Below, one piece after another: positions 35,605 to 44,001 of a stretch of 64,000 bases of DNA. Each line of letters opens with the position of its first letter. The stretch's first letter is position 1. A model generated the notes under the pieces. The model was not told the DNA's origin. It did no database searches and saw only the letters and a list, made by a program, of their open reading frames with translations. Position numbers and translations under genes: made by a program. This DNA comes from Pseudomonas sp. CFII64 (GTDB lineage: Bacteria; Pseudomonadota; Gammaproteobacteria; Pseudomonadales; Pseudomonadaceae), in assembly GCF_000416235.1 (NCBI RefSeq), contig NZ_ATLO01000042.1, forward strand, positions 310,001 to 374,000, written 5' to 3'.

Positions 35605-35647
35605 GCGGCAAGTGAATGACTTGCCGCCAAGGCTCACATGTTGAGCC
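35605..35647. terminator. Two consecutive hairpins after the Rieske gene
   Basis: GCGGCAAGT-GAATG-ACTTGCCGC (35605-35627, 9-bp perfect stem) is followed by GGCTCA-CATGT-TGAGCC (35631-35647) and GAAAAATAATAAT. There is no clean T-run, so this may be a weak terminator, an attenuator or an mRNA-stabilising structure between the oxygenase and the lyase operon. The remaining gap to 35813 is AT-richer and may hold a second promoter. Confidence 0.5.
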
Positions 35648-35813
35648 GAAAAATAATAATACATAGAACAACTGCCTCCATTGCGAGGCCATCCCCAATA
35701 TACATTTTGGTTAGCTGCACTCCTGCAAACACCGAACACTTTATCGCGCCACGAAACCGCAAGGTTTAAAGCGCTTATTGGTCTTGCGGTCATTACTATT
35801 CGGAGAAAGTCCC

Positions 35814-36725
35814 TTGAGATTCGAAGGCATCTATACACCTGCGGTAACGCCGCACACGCCAGACGGCGAAATTGACTGGAACGTATTCCCGCAAGTTCTG
35901 GAGTCGCTGATTGAAGCCAAGGTGCACGGCATTATTATCGGCGGTTCAACCGGCGAATATTACGCGCAGACCGCCGAAGAGCGAATCAAGCTCGCCGCCC
36001 GCGCCAAGGAAGTCATCGGCTCACGTGTCCAGCTGATCATCGGCACCGGGGCCATTCGCACCGAAGACGCCGTGATGTTTGCCCAGGACGCCAAGGCCAT
36101 CAAAGCCGATGCCATATTGGTCACCACCCCGCCCTATGCGTTGCCTACGGATCAGGAAAACGCTATCCACGCACTGACCATTGATCGCGCCGCGAACATG
36201 CCGATTATGCTTTACAACTATCCCGGCCGCATGTGCGTACAGATGAACGAGGAATACCTGGCGCGGGTCGGCAAGTCCAAAAACGTTATTGCCATCAAGG
36301 AAAGCTCCGGGGAAATGGGCCGGGTTCATTTACTCGCCCGAGAGTTTCCGCATATCGCCCTTTCCTGCGGCTGGGACGATCAGGCGCTGGAGTTTTTCGC
36401 CTGGGGTGCCAGAAGCTGGGTCTGTGCCGGTTCCAACTTTCTGCCCCGGGAACATGTGGCGCTCTATGAGGCGTGCGTGGTCGAGAAGAACTTCGATAAA
36501 GGACGGCAAATCATGTCGGCGATGATGCCGCTGATGAATGCGCTGGACGGTGGAAAGTTTGTGCAGTCGATCAAGTTTGGTTGCGAGTTGAACGGGTTGA
36601 AGGTCGGGGATGTACGAGCGCCGCTTCGCCCGCTCAATTCGAAAGACAAGCGCAGCCTGCAGACCATTATCAGCAACGTGAAACGCACCGTCGCACACAT
36701 TACATCGGGAGCCAACCATGCGTGA
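35814..36725 (+). CDS. DHDPS/N-acetylneuraminate lyase family protein
   Basis: This 303-residue class I aldolase/lyase has a TIM barrel with GGSTGEYYAQ (residues 43-52), Tyr134 and Arg139 in LYNYPGR, and Schiff-base Lys162 in IAIKESSGE. The Arg matches the residue that binds the alpha-keto carboxylate in dihydrodipicolinate synthase. Family members include DapA, KDG aldolases and the pyrroline-4-hydroxy-2-carboxylate deaminase of hydroxyproline catabolism. The context makes a catabolic role far likelier than lysine synthesis. TTG 35814 is the start: GGAG lies 8 nt upstream and the family N-terminus RFEGIYTPAVTP follows. It overlaps the ALDH gene by 8 bp. Confidence 0.85.
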   Translation: MRFEGIYTPAVTPHTPDGEIDWNVFPQVLESLIEAKVHGIIIGGSTGEYYAQTAEERIKLAARAKEVIGSRVQLIIGTGAIRTEDAVMFAQDAKAIKADAILVTTPPYALPTDQENAIHALTIDRAANMPIMLYNYPGRMCVQMNEEYLARVGKSKNVIAIKESSGEMGRVHLLAREFPHIALSCGWDDQALEFFAWGARSWVCAGSNFLPREHVALYEACVVEKNFDKGRQIMSAMMPLMNALDGGKFVQSIKFGCELNGLKVGDVRAPLRPLNSKDKRSLQTIISNVKRTVAHITSGANHA

Positions 36726-38235
36726 TCTTCTTACTGCGGATGAATATGCCGCCATCGCCAAGTCGCTATCTTTTCCATCCAACGCGTTCATCAATGGTTC
36801 GTTCAAACCGGCGTTGTCCGGCAACACGCTGGCCACCAATAACCCCGCAACCGGGGAGTTCCTGACCGATCTGGCGGCCTGTGCGTCCGAGGACGTGGAC
36901 GTTGCGGTCAGCAAAGCCAAAGAGGCCTTTGAAGACGGGCGCTGGAGGCATCTGTCCCCGGGCGAACGCAAAGACGTGCTGCTGAAGTTCGCGAAATTGC
37001 TTGAGAACAATCGCCACGAATTGGCCGTACTGGAAAGTCTGGACAGCGGCAAACCCGTGCGCGAATGCCAACTGGTCGATGTGCCGGACACCATCCACAC
37101 GCTGCGCTGGCATGCCGAACTGATCGACAAGCTGTACGACCACACCGCGCCAGTCGGCAATGATGCCCTGACCATGGTGGTCCGCGAGCCGATCGGCGTC
37201 GTAGGCTGCGTGTTGCCCTGGAACTTCCCGCTGTTGATGCTGGCATGGAAAATCGGCCCGGCGCTGGCGGCAGGTTGCTCGGTCATCGTCAAACCCGCCG
37301 AGCAGACTTCGCTGACCACGCTGCGCGTCGCTGAACTGGCGTTTGAAGCCGGGGTTCCCGCAGGCGTGCTCAACATCGTGACCGGCACCGGCAAGGACGT
37401 CGGCGAGCCCATCGGCCTGCACCCGGATGTGGACATGGTGAGCTTCACCGGCTCCACCGCAACGGGCCGGCGCTTCCTGCACTACTCGGCGGATTCGAAC
37501 CTCAAGCGTGTGGTTCTGGAATGCGGCGGCAAGAACCCGGCCGTGGTCATGGAAGATGCCGAAGATCTGGATCTGGTAGCCGAACAGGTCGTGAACGGCG
37601 CGTTCTGGAACATGGGCGAAAACTGCTCCGCGACTTCTCGGCTGCTGGTTCACGCGTCGGTAAAAGATGAACTGCTGGAACGCATGGGCGCGTATATCCG
37701 CGAATGGAAAATGGGCGATCCGCTTGATCCGCAGAACCGCGTCGGCGCACTGGTCAGCCCTGATCACTTCGACAAGGTGAAGTCTTACCTGGACTACGCC
37801 AGCGCCGCAAACCTGGACATCGCTTACGGCGGTGATACGCAAGATGGCGCGTTCGTACAACTGACGGTAGTCGATGGTGTCGACCGGGACAGTCGACTGT
37901 TCCAGGAAGAAATCTTTGGCCCGGTGCTTTCCGTGACCACCTTCAACTCCATCTCCGAAGCCATTGCCCTGGCGAATGACACGGTCTATGGCCTTGCGGC
38001 CTCGGTTTACACCGGGAGCCTACGCAAGGCGATCAAGTTGTCCCGGGAAATACGCGCGGGGATCGTCACCGTGAACTGCTTTGGCGAGGGCGATGCGTCG
38101 ACACCTTTCGGCGGCTACAAGGAGTCAGGCTTCGGGGGTCGGGACAAATCAGTGTTTGCCCACGATCAGTACACGGAAATCAAAACCATCTGGATCGACG
38201 TGTCGGATCGGTCGGTGGATGAGACCGTAAAATGA
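36718..38235 (+). CDS. Aldehyde dehydrogenase family protein (PuuC/KauB-like)
   Basis: This 505-residue NAD(P)-dependent ALDH has PWNFPLLMLAWKIGPALAAG, the general-base Glu in LECGGKNPAVV (E268), the catalytic Cys in GENCSATSR (C303), and GGYKESGFGGRD near the end. It resembles the PuuC/KauB group, which oxidises aminoaldehydes. In this operon it should oxidise an aldehyde made by the lyase or the flavoprotein; 2-oxoglutarate semialdehyde is one candidate. It overlaps the lyase by 8 bp and the flavoprotein gene by 4 bp, so all three are translationally coupled. Confidence 0.9.
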   Translation: MRDLLTADEYAAIAKSLSFPSNAFINGSFKPALSGNTLATNNPATGEFLTDLAACASEDVDVAVSKAKEAFEDGRWRHLSPGERKDVLLKFAKLLENNRHELAVLESLDSGKPVRECQLVDVPDTIHTLRWHAELIDKLYDHTAPVGNDALTMVVREPIGVVGCVLPWNFPLLMLAWKIGPALAAGCSVIVKPAEQTSLTTLRVAELAFEAGVPAGVLNIVTGTGKDVGEPIGLHPDVDMVSFTGSTATGRRFLHYSADSNLKRVVLECGGKNPAVVMEDAEDLDLVAEQVVNGAFWNMGENCSATSRLLVHASVKDELLERMGAYIREWKMGDPLDPQNRVGALVSPDHFDKVKSYLDYASAANLDIAYGGDTQDGAFVQLTVVDGVDRDSRLFQEEIFGPVLSVTTFNSISEAIALANDTVYGLAASVYTGSLRKAIKLSREIRAGIVTVNCFGEGDASTPFGGYKESGFGGRDKSVFAHDQYTEIKTIWIDVSDRSVDETVK

Positions 38236-39578
38236 GCACTCATTCCATCAAGCGCCTGCCGGTAGATACCGGTATTTCAGGTTGGGAGGCGATTTCCACC
38301 CGTTCTGCTCCTGTACGTGAGCTTGATGGGAGCGTGACGGCGGACTGGCTGATTATCGGTGCCGGTTTCGCCGGCCTTTCCGCTGCCCGCAGGCTGGCTC
38401 AGCTGCGGCCCGGGGATCGCATTGTCGTAGTGGATGCGCACGAGATTGCCAAAGGGCCGGCGGGCAGAAACTCCGGTTTCATGATTGATGTGCCCCACAG
38501 TCTTTCATCGGGGGAATATTCGGTCGCCGGAGAGTCCGCAACAGCGCTGGAAATCGCGCAAAACCGCTTTGCCATCGATTTTGCCGCCCAGGCCGCACGC
38601 GAGTACGGCATGGCAGCAGACACGTTCGACCCTTCAGGGAAGATCAACGCGGCAGCAACCGAGCGCGGCCTGAAGCTAAACCACAACTACGCGAAGTCGC
38701 TCAAAGGCATTAGCGAGCATTACGAGCTGTTCGATGCGGCGCAGATGCGCGCGATCACCGGTTCCAGCTACTATCAGGGCGGGCTCTATACACCTGGCGC
38801 GGTGATGATTCAGCCAGCGCAATACATCCGGGATCTGGCCCAGGGCCTGGGCGAAAAAATCAGTTTGTACGAGCGTTCTCCCGTGATCGAGTTGTCACGC
38901 CAAAGCGGGACGTGGCTGGCTAAATCGCCCCGTGGCCAGGTCAGCGCAGCAAAAGTGATATTGGCGGTCAACGGCCACATCGAAGACTTTGGGCATTTCC
39001 AGGGTCGCTTGCTGCATGTGTTCACCTACGCTTCGATGACCGCCGCTTACCGCGATGACGACTTCGAGAAAGCGGCGCCCGGCCATCCTCGGTGGGCGTT
39101 ACTGCCTGCCGATCCGATGGGCGCTACGGTACGGAAAATCACGTCGGACGGCCTCTCGCGGATCGTCATTCGCACCAAGTTCACCTACGACCCGACCATT
39201 CAGGTGACGCCCAAGCGTGTCGCGGCTGTAGCGCGCGAGCAGCGCCACTCCCTTGATCTACGTTTTCCCGAACTCAAAGCCACTCCGCTGGAGTTCAGCT
39301 GGGCTGGCCGGCTGTGCTTGAGCCGGAACAGCGCTGCTGCATTTGGGGAAATCGAGGAAAACCTGTACTCGGCCTGCTGCGAAAATGGTCTGGGCACTGT
39401 AAAAAGTACCTTGGCTGGCGTGATGGCCGCCGAGTTGGCGACCGGCACCCAGTCGATTTTCCTGGAGCGCTACAGCCAGTCACCCGGGCCCAGCAAACTG
39501 CCGCCCAGGATATTGACCAGACTGGGTATCAATTCCGTCATCAGCTGGCAGGCATTGAGGGCTGGACGAGAAGGTTGA
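38232..39578 (+). CDS. DAO-family FAD-dependent oxidoreductase
   Basis: This 448-residue flavoprotein has the FAD-binding LIIGAGFAGLSAARRLAQL (about residue 37) and the GPAGRNSGFMIDVPHS segment seen in DAO/PuuB-like amine oxidases. Its C-terminus has LYSACCENGLGTVKSTLAGVMAAEL. Such enzymes oxidise secondary amines or amino acids (sarcosine, gamma-glutamylputrescine, D-amino acids) to an imine or aldehyde. Here it may demethylate or dehydrogenate the product of the Rieske enzyme. The start overlaps the ALDH stop (ATGA). Confidence 0.88.
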   Translation: MSTHSIKRLPVDTGISGWEAISTRSAPVRELDGSVTADWLIIGAGFAGLSAARRLAQLRPGDRIVVVDAHEIAKGPAGRNSGFMIDVPHSLSSGEYSVAGESATALEIAQNRFAIDFAAQAAREYGMAADTFDPSGKINAAATERGLKLNHNYAKSLKGISEHYELFDAAQMRAITGSSYYQGGLYTPGAVMIQPAQYIRDLAQGLGEKISLYERSPVIELSRQSGTWLAKSPRGQVSAAKVILAVNGHIEDFGHFQGRLLHVFTYASMTAAYRDDDFEKAAPGHPRWALLPADPMGATVRKITSDGLSRIVIRTKFTYDPTIQVTPKRVAAVAREQRHSLDLRFPELKATPLEFSWAGRLCLSRNSAAAFGEIEENLYSACCENGLGTVKSTLAGVMAAELATGTQSIFLERYSQSPGPSKLPPRILTRLGINSVISWQALRAGREG

Positions 39579-39633
39579 ACAACACGGCCAAGCCTGAAGA
39601 AGCTGTACCTCAATCATTGAAGTGACGAGCACC

Positions 39634-40521
39634 ATGAGCGAACAGTTGGCAAACGTAGAGCGAGCCATTGAAGTCCCGCGCCCGCAGTTGGGTATTTTCC
39701 TGTGCCTGCTGTCCATGCTGATCTTTGCCAGCCAGGACGGCATCACCAAAGTCCTCGTCAAAGACTTTCCCGTCGCACAGCTGATGATGGTGCGCTATTG
39801 GGTGTTTGTCGTATTTGCCCTTGGCTATGCCGCCTATCAAGGCAGTCTCCGGGCTTCTATCGCAAGCAGGCATCCCTGGCAGCAGGTGGTTCGAGCGCTG
39901 GTGGGCGTGGCCGATGTGGCACTGTTTGCCATTGGCCTGCGCTATCTGGGGCTGGCGGAAATGCATGCGCTGTATGCGGTATTTCCGTTGATGACGCTCG
40001 CTTTGGCCGGGTTCATGCTGGGTGAATTTATCGGTGTGCGTCGCTGGGTGGCGGCGGCCATCGGTTTCTCGGGAACCCTGGTCATTCTTCGCCCCGGTGC
40101 GGGCGTTTTTGAACTGGTGGCATTGATCCCACTGGTGTCGGCGCTGGGATTTGCCCTGTTCAACGTGCTCACACGCCGCATCAGCCAGCACGATTCCTTC
40201 GCGACAAACATGCTGTATATGGCGGTTGTCGGCGCCGTAGCGGTCACCTTTGTCGGGCTCCCCAGCTGGGTGGCTCCGAGCCCCTCCGAATGGGTTTTGA
40301 TGGGCATCGTCTCGCTGACGGGTGTGGTCGCTCAACTGCTCCTCATTCAGTCCCTTCGGTATGCAACGGCCGGAACCCTGCAACCCTTCAACTACGCCCT
40401 GCTGGTATTCGCGACTCTGATAGGTTTTGCCGTTTTCGGCGAAATTCCTGATACCTGGACCGTCGTCGGCGCGGTATTGGTCATTCTCGGGGGCATGTAT
40501 TCCATCAGGACCAAAGGCTGA
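39634..40521 (+). CDS. EamA/DMT family transporter
   Basis: This 295-residue membrane protein has about ten segments in two EamA repeats (FLCLLSMLIFASQDGITK at the start of repeat 1, LIPLVSALGFALFNVLTRRIS at the start of repeat 2). ATG 39634 is preferred, with GAAGTG 9 nt upstream; a GTG at 39622 is also in frame. It is the last gene of the lyase-ALDH-DAO operon (55-bp gap) and may export an inhibitory product or act as a second importer. Its stop codon lies within a 20-bp palindrome. Confidence 0.85.
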   Translation: MSEQLANVERAIEVPRPQLGIFLCLLSMLIFASQDGITKVLVKDFPVAQLMMVRYWVFVVFALGYAAYQGSLRASIASRHPWQQVVRALVGVADVALFAIGLRYLGLAEMHALYAVFPLMTLALAGFMLGEFIGVRRWVAAAIGFSGTLVILRPGAGVFELVALIPLVSALGFALFNVLTRRISQHDSFATNMLYMAVVGAVAVTFVGLPSWVAPSPSEWVLMGIVSLTGVVAQLLLIQSLRYATAGTLQPFNYALLVFATLIGFAVFGEIPDTWTVVGAVLVILGGMYSIRTKG

Positions 40522-40539
40522 ATGCCAGGCCTGGCATTC
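40520..40539. repeat. Perfect 20-bp palindrome at the EamA stop codon
   Basis: GAATGCCAGGCCTGGCATTC is a perfect palindrome overlapping the TGA of the DMT transporter gene, between convergent genes 41 bp apart. It has no loop and no T-tract, so it is an unusual terminator at best. Confidence 0.6.
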
Positions 40540-40562
40540 GCTGAAGTCTTGAACGAAATCCG

Positions 40563-41180
40563 TCAGTGCTGCGTGATCGAACTCCAGGCGGCCTGCGCAA
40601 GCATATCCCGATAGTCCATCGGACTTTTTCTGACCCGTCCGGAAAGCCAGGCGCGGCAATAGCTTTCTGCCGCGCCGATGATGAGCGAGGGTATGAGTTC
40701 AGCGGGAAGGTGACTGAACTGCTCCTTTCGGCCCTCGACACTCATCCAGTCCAGCAATTGCCTGTTGCGCTGTTTATTGCGCCCCAGCAATTCATCCTTG
40801 AAGGGCCCGCTTGAAACGGCGTAGCGACTCTGGAACATGAAGCGGGCCCAGTCCGGTTGCTCATCCACCCATGCAACGTAGCTGTGAATCAGTGCCGCAA
40901 CGCCAGCTTGAGCGGTTTGCGCGTCTTGCAGATAGCGATCCCGCAGCGCGGCCTGATCTTCCAGAGCAGCAAAAAACAGCGCGGCCACCAACCCTTCTTT
41001 ATTGCCGAAGTGGTGGTAAATAGCGCCCACGCTGGTGTCGCACTGAGCGCGAATGGTCTCGATGTTGGTGGCTTCGATGCCTGACTCGTTAAAGCAGACA
41101 AGCGCCTGGCGCATGATGCTGCGCTTAAGTTCGCTGCGCCTTCCGGGGTAAATACGCTCGATAAGATCAGGTGGGTGCAT
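40563..41180 (-). CDS. TetR/AcrR family transcriptional regulator
   Basis: This 205-residue repressor has an N-terminal HTH, RSIMRQALVCFNESGIEATNIETIRAQCDTSVGAIYHHFGNKEG, and a helical ligand-binding domain. ATG 41180 is used; a shorter start at MRQALVCF is possible. It is divergent from the hotdog-fold gene at 41315. The perfect palindrome at 41273-41295 lies between them and is its probable operator. Confidence 0.9.
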   Translation of the reverse strand: MHPPDLIERIYPGRRSELKRSIMRQALVCFNESGIEATNIETIRAQCDTSVGAIYHHFGNKEGLVAALFFAALEDQAALRDRYLQDAQTAQAGVAALIHSYVAWVDEQPDWARFMFQSRYAVSSGPFKDELLGRNKQRNRQLLDWMSVEGRKEQFSHLPAELIPSLIIGAAESYCRAWLSGRVRKSPMDYRDMLAQAAWSSITQH

Positions 41181-41272
41181 GAAGGAAACGCCAAATAAGC
41201 AGAGTTTATAGGTGCCACGAGCCGAAGAGAAAGCACAGCTTGACAGCTTCCGGAGATACAGAATAGTGTTCC

Positions 41273-41295
41273 GTTACAGAATATTATTCTGTAAC
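41273..41295. promoter_or_regulatory. Perfect 10-bp-arm operator between TetR and hotdog genes
   Basis: GTTACAGAAT and ATTCTGTAAC are perfect arms around ATT, 19 bp before the plus-strand ATG at 41315. A partial second copy (TACAGAAT at 41257-41264) lies just upstream. The length, symmetry and position are typical of a TetR-family operator acting on both divergent genes. Confidence 0.75.
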
Positions 41296-41314
41296 TCAAA
41301 CAAGAGGGTATCTC

Positions 41315-41755
41315 ATGAGCCAAGCTCTAAGCATGTTCAATAGCGTCGGCCCTGCCGCGTTCAGCACTATGGCGTGTCAGATGGCGCCTTACTTCAGCAC
41401 GATCACTCCCGAGATTTCTGAGCTGAGCCCCGGCCATGCCGTGGTCAACGTCCCGTTTCGCAAGGAAATCACCAACCATCTGGCGTCCGTGCACGCCATT
41501 GCCCTGTGCAACGCCGCCGAACTGGCGGGCGGAATGATGACTGATGCTTCGATTCCTTCAGGCGCCAAATGGATTCCGAAAGGCATGACGGTGGAATATC
41601 TCGCCAAAGCAAAATCGAGCATTCGCGCAGTCGCCGATGGCACTGGCATTGACTGGGATACCGGTGGCGACAAGTTCGTCCCGGTTGATATTTTCGACGA
41701 GGCTGGCGTGAAAGTTTTCACCGCCAAAATCACGATGAATGTAAAAATCGCCTAG
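41315..41755 (+). CDS. Hotdog-fold DUF4442 protein (thioesterase-like)
   Basis: This 146-residue protein has a hotdog-like pattern: HAVVNVPFRKEITNHLASVHAIALCNAAELAGGMM, with the helix-starting N-H-x-x-S-V-H-A and a Glu two turns later, as in DUF4442/PaaI-like proteins. It probably acts on an acyl-CoA or acyl thioester. AGAGGG lies at good spacing before the ATG. It is controlled, by inference, by the divergent TetR regulator. Confidence 0.85.
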   Translation: MSQALSMFNSVGPAAFSTMACQMAPYFSTITPEISELSPGHAVVNVPFRKEITNHLASVHAIALCNAAELAGGMMTDASIPSGAKWIPKGMTVEYLAKAKSSIRAVADGTGIDWDTGGDKFVPVDIFDEAGVKVFTAKITMNVKIA

Positions 41756-41950
41756 CCCCTTTCGATTGGCTCGGCGTTGGTCGAGCCACATCGGACCGGC
41801 TGATCACAGTGCCCAGGAATGGGCGACTCACCTTGCTCGAATGTGTCGCGAATATGCCTGTGTGGAATGATTGTTACCGGATTGAAATATATGACCGGGC
41901 CATTTATTTCACTTAGATTAGGGCTCATCAATCGCCCTGACTGGACCCTC

Positions 41951-42661
41951 GTGAGCAAACTTCTGATCGTCGACGATGACGTCGAAATCCTCGACCTGCT
42001 GAAAAGATTTTTCGTCCGCCACGCCTACGAAGTTGAAGTAGCGGGCGACGGAGTCAGCATGTGGGCGGCGATAAAGAATCAGCGTCCCGACATCATCATT
42101 CTCGACGTGATGCTGCCAGGCGAAGGTGGCTTGAGTCTTTGCCAGAAGATTCGTACGGAGTCGAACACGCCGGTGGTCATGCTCACCGCGATGAGCGAAG
42201 TCAGCGACCGGATTATCGGCCTGGAACTGGGCGCCGATGATTACCTGACCAAACCTTTCGATCCGCGGGAATTGCTCGCGCGGTTGCGCTCGGTACAAAG
42301 ACGCACCTCGGATCAGCCCGTGCGAGCAGCTGATAAAAGTCACCCGCTGATCCTGTTCGGTGCCTGGCAGTTTGACCTGACCCGCCGGGAACTGCGCTCG
42401 GCTCAAGGCGTCATGGTTCCGCTGTCGGGCGGCGAATTTGACCTGTTACGGGTGTTCGTCGAGCACCCGCAACGCATCCTCACCCGCGAGCAATTGCTTG
42501 ATCTGGCCCGCGGGCATACTCACGAAGCGTTTGATCGCAGCATCGATGTACAGGTCAGTCGGTTGCGCCGCAAGATCGAACCCGACAGCAAGCGGCCCGA
42601 CATCATTCGCACCGTGCGCAACGGCGGCTACATATTCACCGCCGACGTGAGCCGGCGATGA
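41951..42661 (+). CDS. OmpR-family response regulator
   Basis: This 236-residue regulator has an N-terminal receiver (LLIVDDDVEILDLLKRFF, phospho-Asp in IIILDVMLPGEGG, KPFDPRELLAR) and a C-terminal winged HTH (LSGGEFDLLRVFVEHPQRILTREQLL, VSRLRRKIE, VRNGGYIF). GTG 41951 gives the family start. An open extension upstream to 41819 looks non-coding, and a hairpin GGCTCG/CGAGCC lies at 41768-41787. It overlaps the sensor kinase gene by 4 bp. Confidence 0.92.
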   Translation: MSKLLIVDDDVEILDLLKRFFVRHAYEVEVAGDGVSMWAAIKNQRPDIIILDVMLPGEGGLSLCQKIRTESNTPVVMLTAMSEVSDRIIGLELGADDYLTKPFDPRELLARLRSVQRRTSDQPVRAADKSHPLILFGAWQFDLTRRELRSAQGVMVPLSGGEFDLLRVFVEHPQRILTREQLLDLARGHTHEAFDRSIDVQVSRLRRKIEPDSKRPDIIRTVRNGGYIFTADVSRR

Positions 42662-43986
42662 GCCCGCTGGACGGATCCAGGGACACCATCGTGCGCTGGA
42701 TTGCGCTGACGATCATCGCGGCGATGGTGACCTGTCTGGCGCTATACGCGTTATTTGTGCAGGCGGCGGGCGTCTGGTCACGACCGTCACTGGAGCAGAT
42801 CGGCCTGCTCGAAGAAGCCTCGGCCATTACCCGCCTGATCGAAGTAGCGCCGCCTGAATTGCGCCCCAAACTGGCCGTCGCTGCCAGTAACTCACTGTTC
42901 ACCGTGCACTGGTACACCGATCACCAGAGTATTGGCGCGCCGTTGGTAGGCGATGACTTCAGCGACGCGTATGTCATACAGCAGCTCACCCATTCCCTGG
43001 AGCGTCATGTAGAAGCCTACGAACCGGACGATTGGCCGCAGGCCGATCCGCAGGCCCGCTACATGCTGGCGGTGCAGTTGAGCGACGCGACCTGGCTGGC
43101 ATTCGTCGCGCCCGACCGTACCTGGGGCATGTCCCAACTGGCTCGCAATAGCGTGCTGGCGCTGCTCGGGCTGATTGCCGTGGTTCTCGTCGCCTGGTTC
43201 GCCACGCGTCGGCTGGCCAGCCCCTTGAAACGCTTCGCTCACGGCGCACGGCGTTTTGGCGGTGACTTTCACTCCCCCGCCATCACGCCTGAAGGCCCGT
43301 ATGAAATACGCCAGGCGATCATCGCGTTTAATGCCATGCAGGCGCAGATCCGGCACTTTGTCACTGATCGCACGCAGATGCTCGCGGCCATTTCCCACGA
43401 TTTACGGGCGCCGTTGACGCGCATGCGCTTGCGCGGTGAGTTCATCGAAGACGAAGAGCAGCAACGCAAACTGTTTCGTGACGTGGATGAAATGCAGTCG
43501 ATGATTACCTCGGCACTGGATTTTTTCCGCGACGACGCGCGGCTTGAACCCGCCACAGCTTTTGATCTTTCCGAACTGATCCAGACCATCATCGATGACT
43601 ACCGGGATCAAGGTGTGCTGGTGGAGTTTTCCGGACCTGGCAAGCAGGTGTATTTCGGGCGGCCGCTGGGCATCAAGCGCGTGGTGATCAACCTCACTGA
43701 CAATGCGATCAAATACGCCGGAGCACCGTCCATCAACCTGACCTGGTCCGCGAACTCGGTGGTGATCGAAGTGGCCGATAACGGACCGGGCATTCCCGAA
43801 GCGTCGCTGGAAAAAGTCTTCGAGCCTTTTTTTCGCCTGGAAACGTCACGCAGCCGCAGCACCGGAGGCGTCGGCCTCGGGCTTTCGGCGGCGCGAGCGA
43901 TTGTGCTGGAGCACGGCGGCGAACTGCGTCTTTTCCGTCGGCCACAGGGCGGCACGCTGGCGCGGGCAATACTGCCGACGCAGTGA
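42658..43986 (+). CDS. EnvZ-type sensor histidine kinase
   Basis: This 442-residue membrane kinase has TM1 (about 12-35), a periplasmic sensor of about 125 residues, TM2 (about 163-183) and a HAMP domain. The HisKA phosphoacceptor is in AAISHDLRAPLTRMR, and the ATPase boxes are NLTDNAIKYAG, DNGPGIP and GVGLGLSAARAI. It is the partner of the regulator encoded just upstream (ATGA overlap). The signal is unknown. Confidence 0.92.
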   Translation: MSPLDGSRDTIVRWIALTIIAAMVTCLALYALFVQAAGVWSRPSLEQIGLLEEASAITRLIEVAPPELRPKLAVAASNSLFTVHWYTDHQSIGAPLVGDDFSDAYVIQQLTHSLERHVEAYEPDDWPQADPQARYMLAVQLSDATWLAFVAPDRTWGMSQLARNSVLALLGLIAVVLVAWFATRRLASPLKRFAHGARRFGGDFHSPAITPEGPYEIRQAIIAFNAMQAQIRHFVTDRTQMLAAISHDLRAPLTRMRLRGEFIEDEEQQRKLFRDVDEMQSMITSALDFFRDDARLEPATAFDLSELIQTIIDDYRDQGVLVEFSGPGKQVYFGRPLGIKRVVINLTDNAIKYAGAPSINLTWSANSVVIEVADNGPGIPEASLEKVFEPFFRLETSRSRSTGGVGLGLSAARAIVLEHGGELRLFRRPQGGTLARAILPTQ

Positions 43987-44001
43987 AGTCGGCAGGCACG
44001 C

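Noticed and set aside
35814..36725. dapA of lysine biosynthesis
   Set aside because: It lies within a catabolic operon, and the GGSTGEYY motif differs from the usual GTTGE of DapA.
39610..40659. A 349-codon open frame antisense to the DMT transporter gene
   Set aside because: Its translation is rich in His, Gln and Arg with no domain, while the sense strand encodes a clear ten-segment membrane protein.
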